Shown: positions 23,762 through 31,813 of the stretch, piece after piece
Layout: every line of letters begins with the position of its first letter
How positions within the stretch are numbered: position 1 is the stretch's first letter
NCBI RefSeq assembly: GCF_009741275.1
Contig: NZ_WOWS01000002.1
Span: 620,001 to 684,000, forward strand
Direction of reading: 5' to 3'
DNA length: 64,000 nucleotides
Source of the DNA: Winogradskyella endarachnes
GTDB taxonomy: Bacteria; Bacteroidota; Bacteroidia; Flavobacteriales; Flavobacteriaceae
Notes under the pieces: generated by a model
What the model saw: only the letters and a program-made list of their open reading frames with translations
Told to the model about the DNA's origin: nothing
Databases searched by the model: none
Made by a program: the position numbers and the translations under genes

Positions 23762-24619
23762 ATGATTTCACAAGCACAATTCGATAAAGAAATAGAATTA
23801 ATAATCTCTAATGCCATCCGTGAAGATGTTGGTGATGGCGACCACAGTTCATTAGCATGTATACCAGCTTCAGCACAAGGAAAAGCAAAATTATTGGTAA
23901 AAGATACTGGTGTAATTGCTGGTGTAGAATTTGCTAAGCAAGTGTTTGCTTATGTGGATGCTAAAATGAAGGTAGAGACCTTAATTGAAGATGGCAGCCG
24001 AGTTAAACATGGTGATATTGTATTTTATGTTGAAGGTGCTTCACAATCTATTTTAAAAGCAGAACGTTTAGTACTTAATGCCATGCAACGTATGAGTGCT
24101 ATTGCCACAAAAACAAGAGAATTTGTAGATATTTTAGAAGGAACAGGAACCAAAATTTTAGATACACGTAAAACAACACCAGGCATTAGAGCTTTAGAAA
24201 AATGGGCTGTAAAAATTGGTGGTGGTGAAAACCATAGATTCGCATTGTATGATATGATTATGCTTAAAGATAATCACATTGATTTTGCAGGAGGTGTTTC
24301 TAAAGCTATTAATTTGACTAAGGATTATTTAAAAAATACCGAAAGAGATTTAAAAATCATTGTAGAAGCTAGAAACCTTGATGAAATTAAAGAAATTTTA
24401 AATTGTGGAGGCGTTTACAGAATTTTAATAGATAACTTTAATTATGAAGATACTCGTAAAGCGGTAAAATTAATTGGTAACCAATGTTTAACTGAATCTT
24501 CTGGTGGAATAAATGAAAACACTCTGAGAAAATATGCCGAATGTGGTGTAGACTATATTTCATCTGGTGCATTAACACATTCCGTTTATAACAAAGATTT
24601 AAGTTTAAAAGCAGTATAG
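23762..24619 (+). CDS. nadC: Nicotinate-nucleotide pyrophosphorylase (quinolinate phosphoribosyltransferase)
   Basis: 285 residues, full length. Motifs: AIREDVGDGDHSSLACIPAS, RLVLNAMQRMSAIATKTREF, ILDTRKTTPGIRALEKWAVK (PRPP and quinolinate contacts), GGGENHRFALYDMIMLKDNH, and IDNF near 231. It makes nicotinate mononucleotide from quinolinate and PRPP in NAD synthesis. nadA and nadB are not nearby. The membrane-protein gene follows after 57 bases on the same strand. Confidence 0.97.
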   Translation: MISQAQFDKEIELIISNAIREDVGDGDHSSLACIPASAQGKAKLLVKDTGVIAGVEFAKQVFAYVDAKMKVETLIEDGSRVKHGDIVFYVEGASQSILKAERLVLNAMQRMSAIATKTREFVDILEGTGTKILDTRKTTPGIRALEKWAVKIGGGENHRFALYDMIMLKDNHIDFAGGVSKAINLTKDYLKNTERDLKIIVEARNLDEIKEILNCGGVYRILIDNFNYEDTRKAVKLIGNQCLTESSGGINENTLRKYAECGVDYISSGALTHSVYNKDLSLKAV

Positions 24620-24676
24620 TTTAATAAATAAGTCTAAAAAATGAGCCGAATTAAGGCAATAGCTAAACGCTAAATA

Positions 24677-25657
24677 ATGACTAAACACATAGAAGATAAA
24701 TTAGATAAGATTCCGGTTTTAAATATAATTGTGCGTTTTTTTAAGCAAATTAGACTACCAGGATTTGAAGGTTTATCTATTTATGATTTGTTAGAGCTCT
24801 ACGTAATGGGAATTGTAAAAGGTGCATTAACAACAAGAGCTAGTGCTATTGCGTTTAGTTTCTTTACAGCTATATTTCCTTTTTTATTATTTGTAATTAT
24901 TTTAATTCCGCATATTCCAATACCTGATTTTCAATCAGAATTTTTAGATTTTTTAAATTCATTTTTACCACCGCAAACTTCGGATTTTTTCATTTCAAAT
25001 ATTTTTGATAACATAAGTGGAAATGGAGGAGGAGGTCTATTGTCTTCTGTATTTTTATTATCCATGCTATTAATGGCCAATGGTGTAAATGCTGTTTTTT
25101 CTGGCTTTGAAAATTCGTATCATAAACAATTAACAAGAAATGTGTTTAAACAATACATATTCGCTTTGGGTATAGCTCTAATTTTAGCCATACTAGTATT
25201 GTTAACTGTTGCATTTTTTGGTTATTTTCAGATTTATGTAATAGAACCTTTATATGAAAGTATTAATAATGAAATAGTCTCTGAAGATAACTCAGGTGTT
25301 GGTTGGGTGATTTTTGCAAAGTATATGTTCTTTGTAGCAATGACGTATATAGCTACAGCAACATTATATTATTTTGGAACACGAGAAGGACGAAAATCTA
25401 GATTCTTTTCCGTTGGTGCTTTGCTAACTACTTTACTTATTATTTTAACCTCGTATTTATTCGGAATTTACATTAATAACTTCTCGCAATACAATGAACT
25501 TTATGGGTCAATTGGAGGTTTGTTAATTCTATTATTATATTTGTGGTTAAACTCTAATATTTTACTTTTAGGCTATGAGTTAAATGCCTCACTTCAGTTT
25601 TTAAGGAAGCATCCTAAAGCTAAAAAACCAATTAATTTTAAGGATATAATTAGTTAA
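24677..25657 (+). CDS. YihY/BrkB-family inner-membrane protein
   Basis: 326 residues with about six transmembrane helices. Family features: GALTTRASAIAFSFFTAIFP, FLLFVIILIPHIPIP, LLMANGVNAVFSGFENSYHK, LYGSIGGLLILLLYLWLNSN and ILLLGYELNASL. Known as YihY (once called RNase BN); role not established. The 3' end overlaps the end of the convergent LytTR gene by 8 bases, so no terminator fits between them. Possible operon with nadC. Confidence 0.92.
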   Translation: MTKHIEDKLDKIPVLNIIVRFFKQIRLPGFEGLSIYDLLELYVMGIVKGALTTRASAIAFSFFTAIFPFLLFVIILIPHIPIPDFQSEFLDFLNSFLPPQTSDFFISNIFDNISGNGGGGLLSSVFLLSMLLMANGVNAVFSGFENSYHKQLTRNVFKQYIFALGIALILAILVLLTVAFFGYFQIYVIEPLYESINNEIVSEDNSGVGWVIFAKYMFFVAMTYIATATLYYFGTREGRKSRFFSVGALLTTLLIILTSYLFGIYINNFSQYNELYGSIGGLLILLLYLWLNSNILLLGYELNASLQFLRKHPKAKKPINFKDIIS

Positions 25658-26387
25658 AATGTTTTAGAAATTCCTCCTTACGTCTTACTGATATTGGTAC
25701 CTGTGCTTTATTAGACATTACAACGTAACTTTGTTTGCCTTTAAAATATTGTTTAACGTGGTCTAAGTTTATTAAATGCGATTTGTGTGTTTTAAAAAAC
25801 AAACCATCATCTAATAAATTTTCGTAGAATTTAATGGGTTTAGAGACTATTGTTTTGCCTTCTTTGGTATAAATATGTGTATAACTTGTGTCGGCTTCTA
25901 AATGAATAATGTCTTCAATTTTTAAGGTTTCAAAGCCTGTTAATGACGGAATTGTAATTACCTTTTTTTGGTTAGGTTTTATGTTTTTAAATAAATTTTG
26001 AAGTTGCTGCTCCATGCTTTGCTGAGAAATGGTTTCTCGTAATCTAGAAACGGAAGCATTAAAATCATCGGCATCAATTGGTTTTAATAAGTAATCAATA
26101 GCACTGTATTTAAAGGCTTTAATAGCAAAATTATCAAACGCTGTAGTAAATATGACTTTAAAATTTATGGTATCAATGGCTTGAAGAAAATCAAATCCTG
26201 TTTTTTCATGAATTTTAATATCTAAAAACACCAAATCAGGTTGTAGTTGTGGCACAAGTTCTAAAGCGTCTTCAATGGTGTCTATAACTTTTAAGACATT
26301 AAAGGTGTTAGGTTGTTGTCTTTCTATTAAATTTAAAATACGGTCAGAGCAATGCTTTTCGTCGTCTATAATTATGGTTTTTATCAT
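25650..26387 (-). CDS. LytTR-family response regulator
   Basis: 245 residues. Receiver domain at 1-120 with acidic DDE at the start (IIIDDEKHCSDRI), phospho-acceptor Asp in DLVFLDIKIHEKTGF, then TTAFDNFAIKAFKYSAIDYL and LLKPID (Lys). LytTR DNA-binding domain at about 140-245 (IPSLTGFETLKIEDIIHLEA, DTSYTHIYTKEG, THKSHLINLDHVKQYF). Its start is 2 bases after the stop of the kinase gene, so they form one two-component system. Confidence 0.94.
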   Translation of the reverse strand: MIKTIIIDDEKHCSDRILNLIERQQPNTFNVLKVIDTIEDALELVPQLQPDLVFLDIKIHEKTGFDFLQAIDTINFKVIFTTAFDNFAIKAFKYSAIDYLLKPIDADDFNASVSRLRETISQQSMEQQLQNLFKNIKPNQKKVITIPSLTGFETLKIEDIIHLEADTSYTHIYTKEGKTIVSKPIKFYENLLDDGLFFKTHKSHLINLDHVKQYFKGKQSYVVMSNKAQVPISVRRKEEFLKHFN

Positions 26388-26389
26388 TT

Positions 26390-28177
26390 TTAGTAAGCAA
26401 ATTGCATAGGTAATGAAACATCTATTCTGGTACCTTTGGTTTTATCAATTATTTCAATATTTCCGTTGGTATTTTTTAATTTATTGATAATCTCAATTCT
26501 ACTTTTGGTAATGGCCATTCCCATAGATTTGTTTTCTGTGTTAGCTTTGTTTGTTGCAGAGGATTTTCTACCTATCCCATTATCATCAACACTACAAATT
26601 AGCATATCGTTTTTGGCTTTAAATGAAATGGTTAAAACACCAGAATTTTCCTTATGAGATAATCCATGAATAATACTATTTTCTATAAAAGGTTGCAAAA
26701 TCATTGGTGGTACAAGGATATTATCTTCATCTAGTCCTTCATCGACGATAATATTGTATGTAAACGTATTATTGAAGCGTTTGCGCTCAATATCCATATA
26801 AGTTCTAAGTAGGGAAATATCTTCACTTAGTAGAATCTCCTTTTTTTCAGAATTCTCTAAAGTGAGTCGCATTAATTTGGCAAACTTGCTCAAATAATCG
26901 CTAGCAGACTGTGTGTCGTTTTTTAAGATATAATCGCCAATTGAGTTTAGAGAATTAAATATAAAATGCGGATTCATCTGAGAGCGCAACGCCTTTAATT
27001 CTGTATCAGAAACCTTGGCATTAAATTCAGCTTCTTTAGATTTAGAAACGGCATCGCGCTTTCTTCGGTATAAAATGAAACCAATGATTGCGGCTAAAAC
27101 TAAGCCTGCTCCTCCAATAATAGACGCATTTTTAATTGATTTTTGGCGTTCAATTTCAACTTGTGCTATGGCTTTGTCTTTATCGGCTTTAAACTGAATT
27201 TCCTTTCTGGAGATTTCTAATTTTCTATCAGCATTAATTAAACTATCTCTTAAAACAATATGTTCTTTATAGTTAGTCAGTGCATTTTTATAATCACCTT
27301 TTTGAGCGTATACATTAGCTAATGTTGCCAAAGCACTATTTTTAGTAGATAAACTATTGATGCCTTCACTCAATTTTAAACTGTTTGAGGCATAATATTG
27401 AGCTTTTTCGATGTTGTTATTTTGCAGGTAAACTTCAGCTGCGTTAGTGTACGCTGTAACGCGTAAGCCTTCAATGTTATGAGTTTCAATGATATCTAAA
27501 CTCTCTTGTGTGTTTAATAAGCCATCCTCTAAAAAGCCTGCATTTGTTTGTACTACGCCTAAGTTAGTTTTGATATTGGCTATAAAAATTGGCCGTTTGT
27601 TTAGTTCTGCACCAACCAATGCTTTTTTGTAGTAATAAATGGAAGAATCTAATTTTTTTTGTTCGCCATAGACATTTCCAATATAAAATTCAGTCGTGTA
27701 TTTGCTCTTGTTTTCCGGATTATGAAGTAAGGTTTTAAAGCTTTTTAAAGCTTTGGTATATTCTTGTTGCTCTAAATAAATAAGTCCAATATTGGTAAGA
27801 ACTCCAATTACATATTTTTGAAATTTTGGCTCTTTTTCAAAAACGTCATAAGCCTGTTGATAATACTCTAAGCCTTTTAATGGGTCTGATAAAAAGTAAT
27901 GTTTAACAATACCTAAATTATTATAAGATATACCAATGCCTTTAGGGTAATTAAGTTTTTGGGATAACTCTAAAGTTTTGTTGTTGTACGTTGTCCATGT
28001 GGTATCTGCAGGTGTTAAGAACATCTTTCTCGCTGCATATTTAATTCTAAGATTTACATAATTGGTGTCTTGGGTTTTGTAATTAGAAATTAAATTTTCT
28101 AGAGAATCTAACATCTTATTTTGCGAAATACAAACAAGCGGAATCAATAAAAAGAGGATACTGAGATATCTTTTCAT
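26390..28177 (-). CDS. LytS-like sensor histidine kinase with TPR sensor region
   Basis: 595 residues. Signal peptide (SILFLLIPLVCISQ), then tetratricopeptide repeats over about 40-320 in the periplasm (GISYNNLGIVKHYFLSDPLK, VLTNIGLIYLEQQEYTKALK, ALATLANVYAQKGDYKNALT), one transmembrane segment (about 350-370, IIGGAGLVLAAIIGFILY), and the His_kinase domain: SQMNPHFIFNSLNSIGDYIL with the phospho-His, and ICSVDDNGIGRKSS (N and G boxes). The signal is unknown. Divergent from a five-gene envelope cluster that it may control. Confidence 0.93.
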   Translation of the reverse strand: MKRYLSILFLLIPLVCISQNKMLDSLENLISNYKTQDTNYVNLRIKYAARKMFLTPADTTWTTYNNKTLELSQKLNYPKGIGISYNNLGIVKHYFLSDPLKGLEYYQQAYDVFEKEPKFQKYVIGVLTNIGLIYLEQQEYTKALKSFKTLLHNPENKSKYTTEFYIGNVYGEQKKLDSSIYYYKKALVGAELNKRPIFIANIKTNLGVVQTNAGFLEDGLLNTQESLDIIETHNIEGLRVTAYTNAAEVYLQNNNIEKAQYYASNSLKLSEGINSLSTKNSALATLANVYAQKGDYKNALTNYKEHIVLRDSLINADRKLEISRKEIQFKADKDKAIAQVEIERQKSIKNASIIGGAGLVLAAIIGFILYRRKRDAVSKSKEAEFNAKVSDTELKALRSQMNPHFIFNSLNSIGDYILKNDTQSASDYLSKFAKLMRLTLENSEKKEILLSEDISLLRTYMDIERKRFNNTFTYNIIVDEGLDEDNILVPPMILQPFIENSIIHGLSHKENSGVLTISFKAKNDMLICSVDDNGIGRKSSATNKANTENKSMGMAITKSRIEIINKLKNTNGNIEIIDKTKGTRIDVSLPMQFAY

Positions 28178-28260
28178 TTCAATTATTTAATTAATAGCTA
28201 GGCTAAAAATAGTAATTATTTGTTAAAAATAAACTAGAGTTTTAACGTTAATGTACTCAA

Positions 28261-28282
28261 AACCAACGTTGATAAGTTGGTT
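28261..28282. promoter_or_regulatory. Inverted repeat in the divergent promoter region
   Basis: AACCAAC (28261-28267) and GTTGGTT (28276-28282) form perfect arms separated by 8 bases, between the kinase gene and the envelope cluster starting at 28344. It could be the site of the LytTR regulator or another protein; not proven. Confidence 0.4.
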
Positions 28283-28343
28283 ATGGTTTTTGGAAGAGAA
28301 TAATTAGTTCTTTAGACATAATTAAATCTATAACATCAAAAAC

Positions 28344-28871
28344 ATGAAATCCATTCTAAATTCCCTCAAAATCGCCTTCACTTTTTTAATACTAGTTGGT
28401 TGCTCTAATAGCGACGATTCAGATTCTAACGTTTACGGAACAATTCAATTATCTGGCGCAGATACAGCTGTTGTTGGGTCGTCTTTAACTGTTGGCAATA
28501 TAGATTCTGACGCTTTAGATACCACAGGTACTTCTAGCTCAGTTGTGCTTTTAGATGAAAATACAACCTTTGTAAATGGCGAAATAGAATCTTCAGATTA
28601 TTCCAATGCGTTTATAATAGTTGCTGCAGAATTTAATGCCGTAGATGAAGCTGATGTTGAGAAATCAATTTCTATGACTATCGTTAAAAATGGTGTGCAA
28701 ATGAGTTATGTCTGTACTTCTCCTGCTACAACCTCTGGAGGTAATATAGATTGCGGTACAGGCTTTAGTGTAGATAAAGTAGAACAAGAAATTATTTTTT
28801 CTAACACAACAGTTATCAATGTTGAAAATGAGAATGTATTAACTATGAATGGTGTTATTCAATACAACTAA
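28344..28871 (+). CDS. Small lipoprotein of unknown function
   Basis: 175 residues. The lipobox (FLILVGC, Cys about 20) is followed by the acidic NSDDSDSN linker, indicating surface display. The mature part is Asp/Thr/Ser-rich and beta-like (GTIQLSGADTAVVGSSLTVG, VENENVLTMNGVIQYN); two cysteines (YVCTSPATTSGGNIDCG) could form a disulfide. No family recognised. First gene of a cluster of five that all encode exported proteins, divergent from the LytTR kinase. Confidence 0.7.
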   Translation: MKSILNSLKIAFTFLILVGCSNSDDSDSNVYGTIQLSGADTAVVGSSLTVGNIDSDALDTTGTSSSVVLLDENTTFVNGEIESSDYSNAFIIVAAEFNAVDEADVEKSISMTIVKNGVQMSYVCTSPATTSGGNIDCGTGFSVDKVEQEIIFSNTTVINVENENVLTMNGVIQYN

Positions 28872-28889
28872 TATTTAAAATCTCTAATT

Positions 28890-29312
28890 ATGAAATTAAT
28901 CAATCCAAACAAGCCTCATCTCGTAATAATATTATCAATTTTTATAGGCCTTCCGCTTATAAGTTGGTCTCAGCCTAAACGTTTAAAACCACCCAAGCGA
29001 AGTTCTAGAATAGAAAGTGTAGATAATTTTGTTAGTCATTCATTTGAATTATATCACAAAGTTTTTGTGTATGATAGTTTAACAAAAGCTGGTATTGAAA
29101 TACCTGCAGAAATAGAAGATGAATTAATTGAACGTGCAGAAATTGATGCCGATAGTTTGTGGCAAGAAGTGCCAGATTTATTAGAAGAAATTAGCGATGC
29201 CTCTGTGATGAAACAAGCTAAAGCGACCATAAATTTAAATAAAACAAAGAAGGCCCTAAAATTTTGTTTGACAGCAATTAAAAATTATTTCACAGAACCA
29301 GAAGAAGATTAA
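28890..29312 (+). CDS. Exported helical protein of unknown function
   Basis: 140 residues. Signal peptide (VIILSIFIGLPLISWSQ), then a basic patch (PKRLKPPKRSSR) and a helical, acidic body (EIPAEIEDELIERAEIDADS, LWQEVPDLLEEISDASVMKQ). Family not recognised. Second of the five envelope genes; 18 bases after the first. Confidence 0.65.
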   Translation: MKLINPNKPHLVIILSIFIGLPLISWSQPKRLKPPKRSSRIESVDNFVSHSFELYHKVFVYDSLTKAGIEIPAEIEDELIERAEIDADSLWQEVPDLLEEISDASVMKQAKATINLNKTKKALKFCLTAIKNYFTEPEED

Positions 29313-29323
29313 ATATTTGATAT

Positions 29324-30178
29324 ATGAAACTAATAAATACGTTTATATTACTGATTATTAGTGTTTTGTCGGCAAACTCACAATCCTATAAAAAAGCATT
29401 TAGAGATGATATGTGCCAGTGTATAGAGCTGGTTAGCCAAAAGAGGAGTCTTACAAACAATGTACTTAAAACATGTTATGTAGAAATCCTTCCAAATTAT
29501 GCAGATTTAATAGATGCAACTATTACAGAAGAAGATATCAATAAGAAATTTATAGAAGGGCAATTAGCACGCAAGGATTTGCTAACAGCTATGTATTCTG
29601 AATTAATTTATACCTGTGATACGTATTACAACTTTATTGATTTTCAAAGAACCAATAGTGCATTGGTTTTGCGCGAAAATGCCAGTGAGAGTGAATTAAA
29701 ACGTTATAACCAATGGGTTGCCTTAAAACCAAATTTCACAACCTATTATATGAGGGCTTGTGTACATTTTACGCTAAAAAACTTAAAAGAAGCTGAAGCA
29801 GATATTAATAAAAGTCTAGCACTAAACCCAAATAAAAAAAGCGCAAAAATTACTAGAAAAGAATTAGAACTTTTAGCATGGGTTTACGAGGAACAAGAGC
29901 GTTTTAAAGAAGCTGTTGCTATATACGATTCCATTTATTTAGGAGATTTTGATACTAATGTAGCTCAACTTAGAGCATTAGCCAATAGAAAATCTGGTGG
30001 TACAATGTCTCAAATTCTAAAAGAAGAAATTACTAGCAATAAAGTTCTAGGACAAAAAGAAAATACCAATACTCAAAAAAATCAGAAAGTATTAACATCC
30101 AATAAAAGTAAGTCAGAAACAACAATAAAAAGTAAAAAGAAAGATACGGCTGCACTGAGAAAACTTTTTAAAATTTAA
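29324..30178 (+). CDS. Exported protein with TPR-like repeats
   Basis: 284 residues. Signal peptide (FILLIISVLSANSQ). Two Cys early in the mature part (MCQCIELVSQ). The middle has a degenerate tetratricopeptide (YYMRACVHFTLKNLKEAEAD, INKSLALNPNKKSAK, LELLAWVYEEQERFKEAVAI). The last 50 residues are a basic, Lys/Thr/Asn-rich tail (KSKSETTIKSKKKDTAALRK). Function unknown. It starts 11 bases after the previous gene and is part of the same cluster. Confidence 0.65.
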   Translation: MKLINTFILLIISVLSANSQSYKKAFRDDMCQCIELVSQKRSLTNNVLKTCYVEILPNYADLIDATITEEDINKKFIEGQLARKDLLTAMYSELIYTCDTYYNFIDFQRTNSALVLRENASESELKRYNQWVALKPNFTTYYMRACVHFTLKNLKEAEADINKSLALNPNKKSAKITRKELELLAWVYEEQERFKEAVAIYDSIYLGDFDTNVAQLRALANRKSGGTMSQILKEEITSNKVLGQKENTNTQKNQKVLTSNKSKSETTIKSKKKDTAALRKLFKI

Positions 30179-30201
30179 AACCAATAACTACCCACTAAAA
30201 C

Positions 30202-30717
30202 ATGAAAAATAATTACCTCTTTACAATACTTATCAGTTTACTATTTCTAAGTTCAGTGTACTCTCAAAGTATTTCAGAACCTGGAAAATTAGGATTAGGC
30301 TTTGCATCATCTTATCCAGGTTATGGATTAAGTGCTAAATATAATTTTACCGAAACTCACGCAGGCCAAGTTATTATTGGAGGTGCATCTTACGGATTTG
30401 GTACAAGTTCTTTAGCTATTTCTGCGCGTTACCTTTATAATTTTAAAACAGGAGGAAGCAAGCTTATTTATAAACCTTATGTATACGGACAAGCTGGTTA
30501 TTTTAGTGTAAAGGTTGAATATTTTGGCGTGTCAGAATCATATAATACGGTGTCTTTTGGTTTTGGTGGAGGTATTGAATTAACTATTGATGAATTTGTA
30601 GAAGGCTTGGCTTTTAATGTAGAATTAGGTTACATAGGTGGTTCATTTGATAATGGTGTGGGCGGATTTGCAGGTTTTGCTTATGGTGTAGGTATTCATT
30701 ATTATTTTGATATATAA
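30202..30717 (+). CDS. Outer-membrane beta-barrel protein
   Basis: 171 residues. Signal peptide (FTILISLLFLSSVYSQ). Gly- and aromatic-rich alternating strands (GLGFASSYPGYGLSAKYNF, HAGQVIIGGASYGFGTSSLA, FAGFAYGVGIHYYFDI) indicate a small eight-stranded barrel of the OmpX/porin-like type; the last strand ends FDI, close to the usual aromatic outer-membrane signal. Fourth gene of the envelope cluster. Confidence 0.75.
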   Translation: MKNNYLFTILISLLFLSSVYSQSISEPGKLGLGFASSYPGYGLSAKYNFTETHAGQVIIGGASYGFGTSSLAISARYLYNFKTGGSKLIYKPYVYGQAGYFSVKVEYFGVSESYNTVSFGFGGGIELTIDEFVEGLAFNVELGYIGGSFDNGVGGFAGFAYGVGIHYYFDI

Positions 30718-30737
30718 TTTTTTAAAATCTATAACCC

Positions 30738-31271
30738 ATGAAAAAAATATTCATATGCATATTAGCTATAATATTAACAAGTTGTGATACAGAAGATATT
30801 GTTAGTCAGTTTGTAGATGGTTCAGTTAGTGCAGATATTAATGGAGAAACACAAACATGGCAATTTGGACCCAATGCATTAGGAGCAATAATAAATAGCG
30901 AATCTGTAGGTACTGAAACTGTTTATACCTTTAGTGTAGTAGCATCTACCGATGGTGTTTCAGATAATTCAGAAAGTAAATCTATTGGAGTTGTGGTGTT
31001 TATTGATAGTCCTGCCAACATTGTTTCAGGTGCAACATTTAATTCCTCTACCGATTTACTCGTTGCTTCATATGCGTTTGAAAGTACTAATAGTACATTG
31101 TCTATAGATGCTGATCATACGGTAAGTGCAACATTGCAAATTTCTAACATAAATTTATCTGATGAAACAATTTCTGGAATATTTAGTTTTGAAGTAATCG
31201 ATGAAACTACTGCTATAACCTACAATATTACCAACGGCAGTTTTACAAATATTCCTTATTACAATGATTAA
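30738..31271 (+). CDS. Small lipoprotein, beta-rich, unknown function
   Basis: 177 residues. Lipobox (ILAIILTSC, Cys about 16) with an acidic start (DTEDIVSQF). The mature part consists of beta strands (GSVSADINGETQTWQFGPNA, TVSATLQISNINLSDETISG, IFSFEVIDETTAITYNITNG), like other small flavobacterial surface lipoproteins. Function unknown. Last gene of the cluster; a terminator follows at 31312. Confidence 0.7.
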   Translation: MKKIFICILAIILTSCDTEDIVSQFVDGSVSADINGETQTWQFGPNALGAIINSESVGTETVYTFSVVASTDGVSDNSESKSIGVVVFIDSPANIVSGATFNSSTDLLVASYAFESTNSTLSIDADHTVSATLQISNINLSDETISGIFSFEVIDETTAITYNITNGSFTNIPYYND

Positions 31272-31311
31272 TAGTTAATATAATTTATAAATCACAAGTT
31301 TATTTAAATTG

Positions 31312-31341
31312 AAAACCATCTCATAAAGGGATGGTTTTTTT
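31312..31341 (+). terminator. Intrinsic terminator of the envelope cluster
   Basis: AAAACCATC pairs with GATGGTTTT (31330-31338) and a T run follows. An ATG at 31331 in frame with the next gene falls inside this stem, which argues against using it as that gene's start. Confidence 0.9.
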
Positions 31342-31387
31342 AATTAAACCTATTACTTTTGATATATTAAGCCTTAAATTTTCAATT

Positions 31388-31813
31388 ATGATTAAGAATG
31401 TATTAGTATTTTTTTTAGTTTTCTTTATGTTTTCTTTTCTGCCAGCGCAATCTGTTTTAGGAAAATGGAAAAGTATAGATGATAGTACAGGTAAAGCAAG
31501 GTCTATTATAGAAATTTATGAAAGTGATGGAAAAATCTACGGAAAAATTATAGAATTAATAGACCCAAAATCTAAAAACCCAATTTGCCGTGAATGCAAG
31601 GGAGCTAATAAAAATAAGCCTATAATAGGGTTAGTAATAATAAATGGTTTGTCTAAAAATGAAGATGTCTACGATGGCGGAACAATTTTAAATCCTGAAA
31701 ACGGAAAGACATACGACTGTCGTTTAAAATTTGAAGACGATGAAGATACGTTACAAGTAAGAGGTTATTTAGCATTTTTCTATAAAACCCAATATTGGAA
31801 ACGTATTAAATAA
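31388..31813 (+). CDS. DUF2147 domain protein, exported
   Basis: 141 residues from ATG 31388 (MIKNVLVFFLVFFMFSFLPA); a longer start would lie in the terminator. Signal peptide to about residue 20. The mature protein starts QSVLGKWKSIDDSTGKARSI, IEIYESDGKIYGKIIEL, and has CRECKG (two Cys) then GRGYLAF-type strands (LQVRGYLAFFYKTQYWKRIK), all typical of DUF2147. Function unknown. It overlaps priA by one base (TAATG). Confidence 0.88.
   Translation: MIKNVLVFFLVFFMFSFLPAQSVLGKWKSIDDSTGKARSIIEIYESDGKIYGKIIELIDPKSKNPICRECKGANKNKPIIGLVIINGLSKNEDVYDGGTILNPENGKTYDCRLKFEDDEDTLQVRGYLAFFYKTQYWKRIK

Noticed and set aside
31331..31387. Upstream start for the DUF2147 gene
   Set aside because: The ATG at 31331 lies in the stem of a strong terminator, and the signal peptide begins at 31388.
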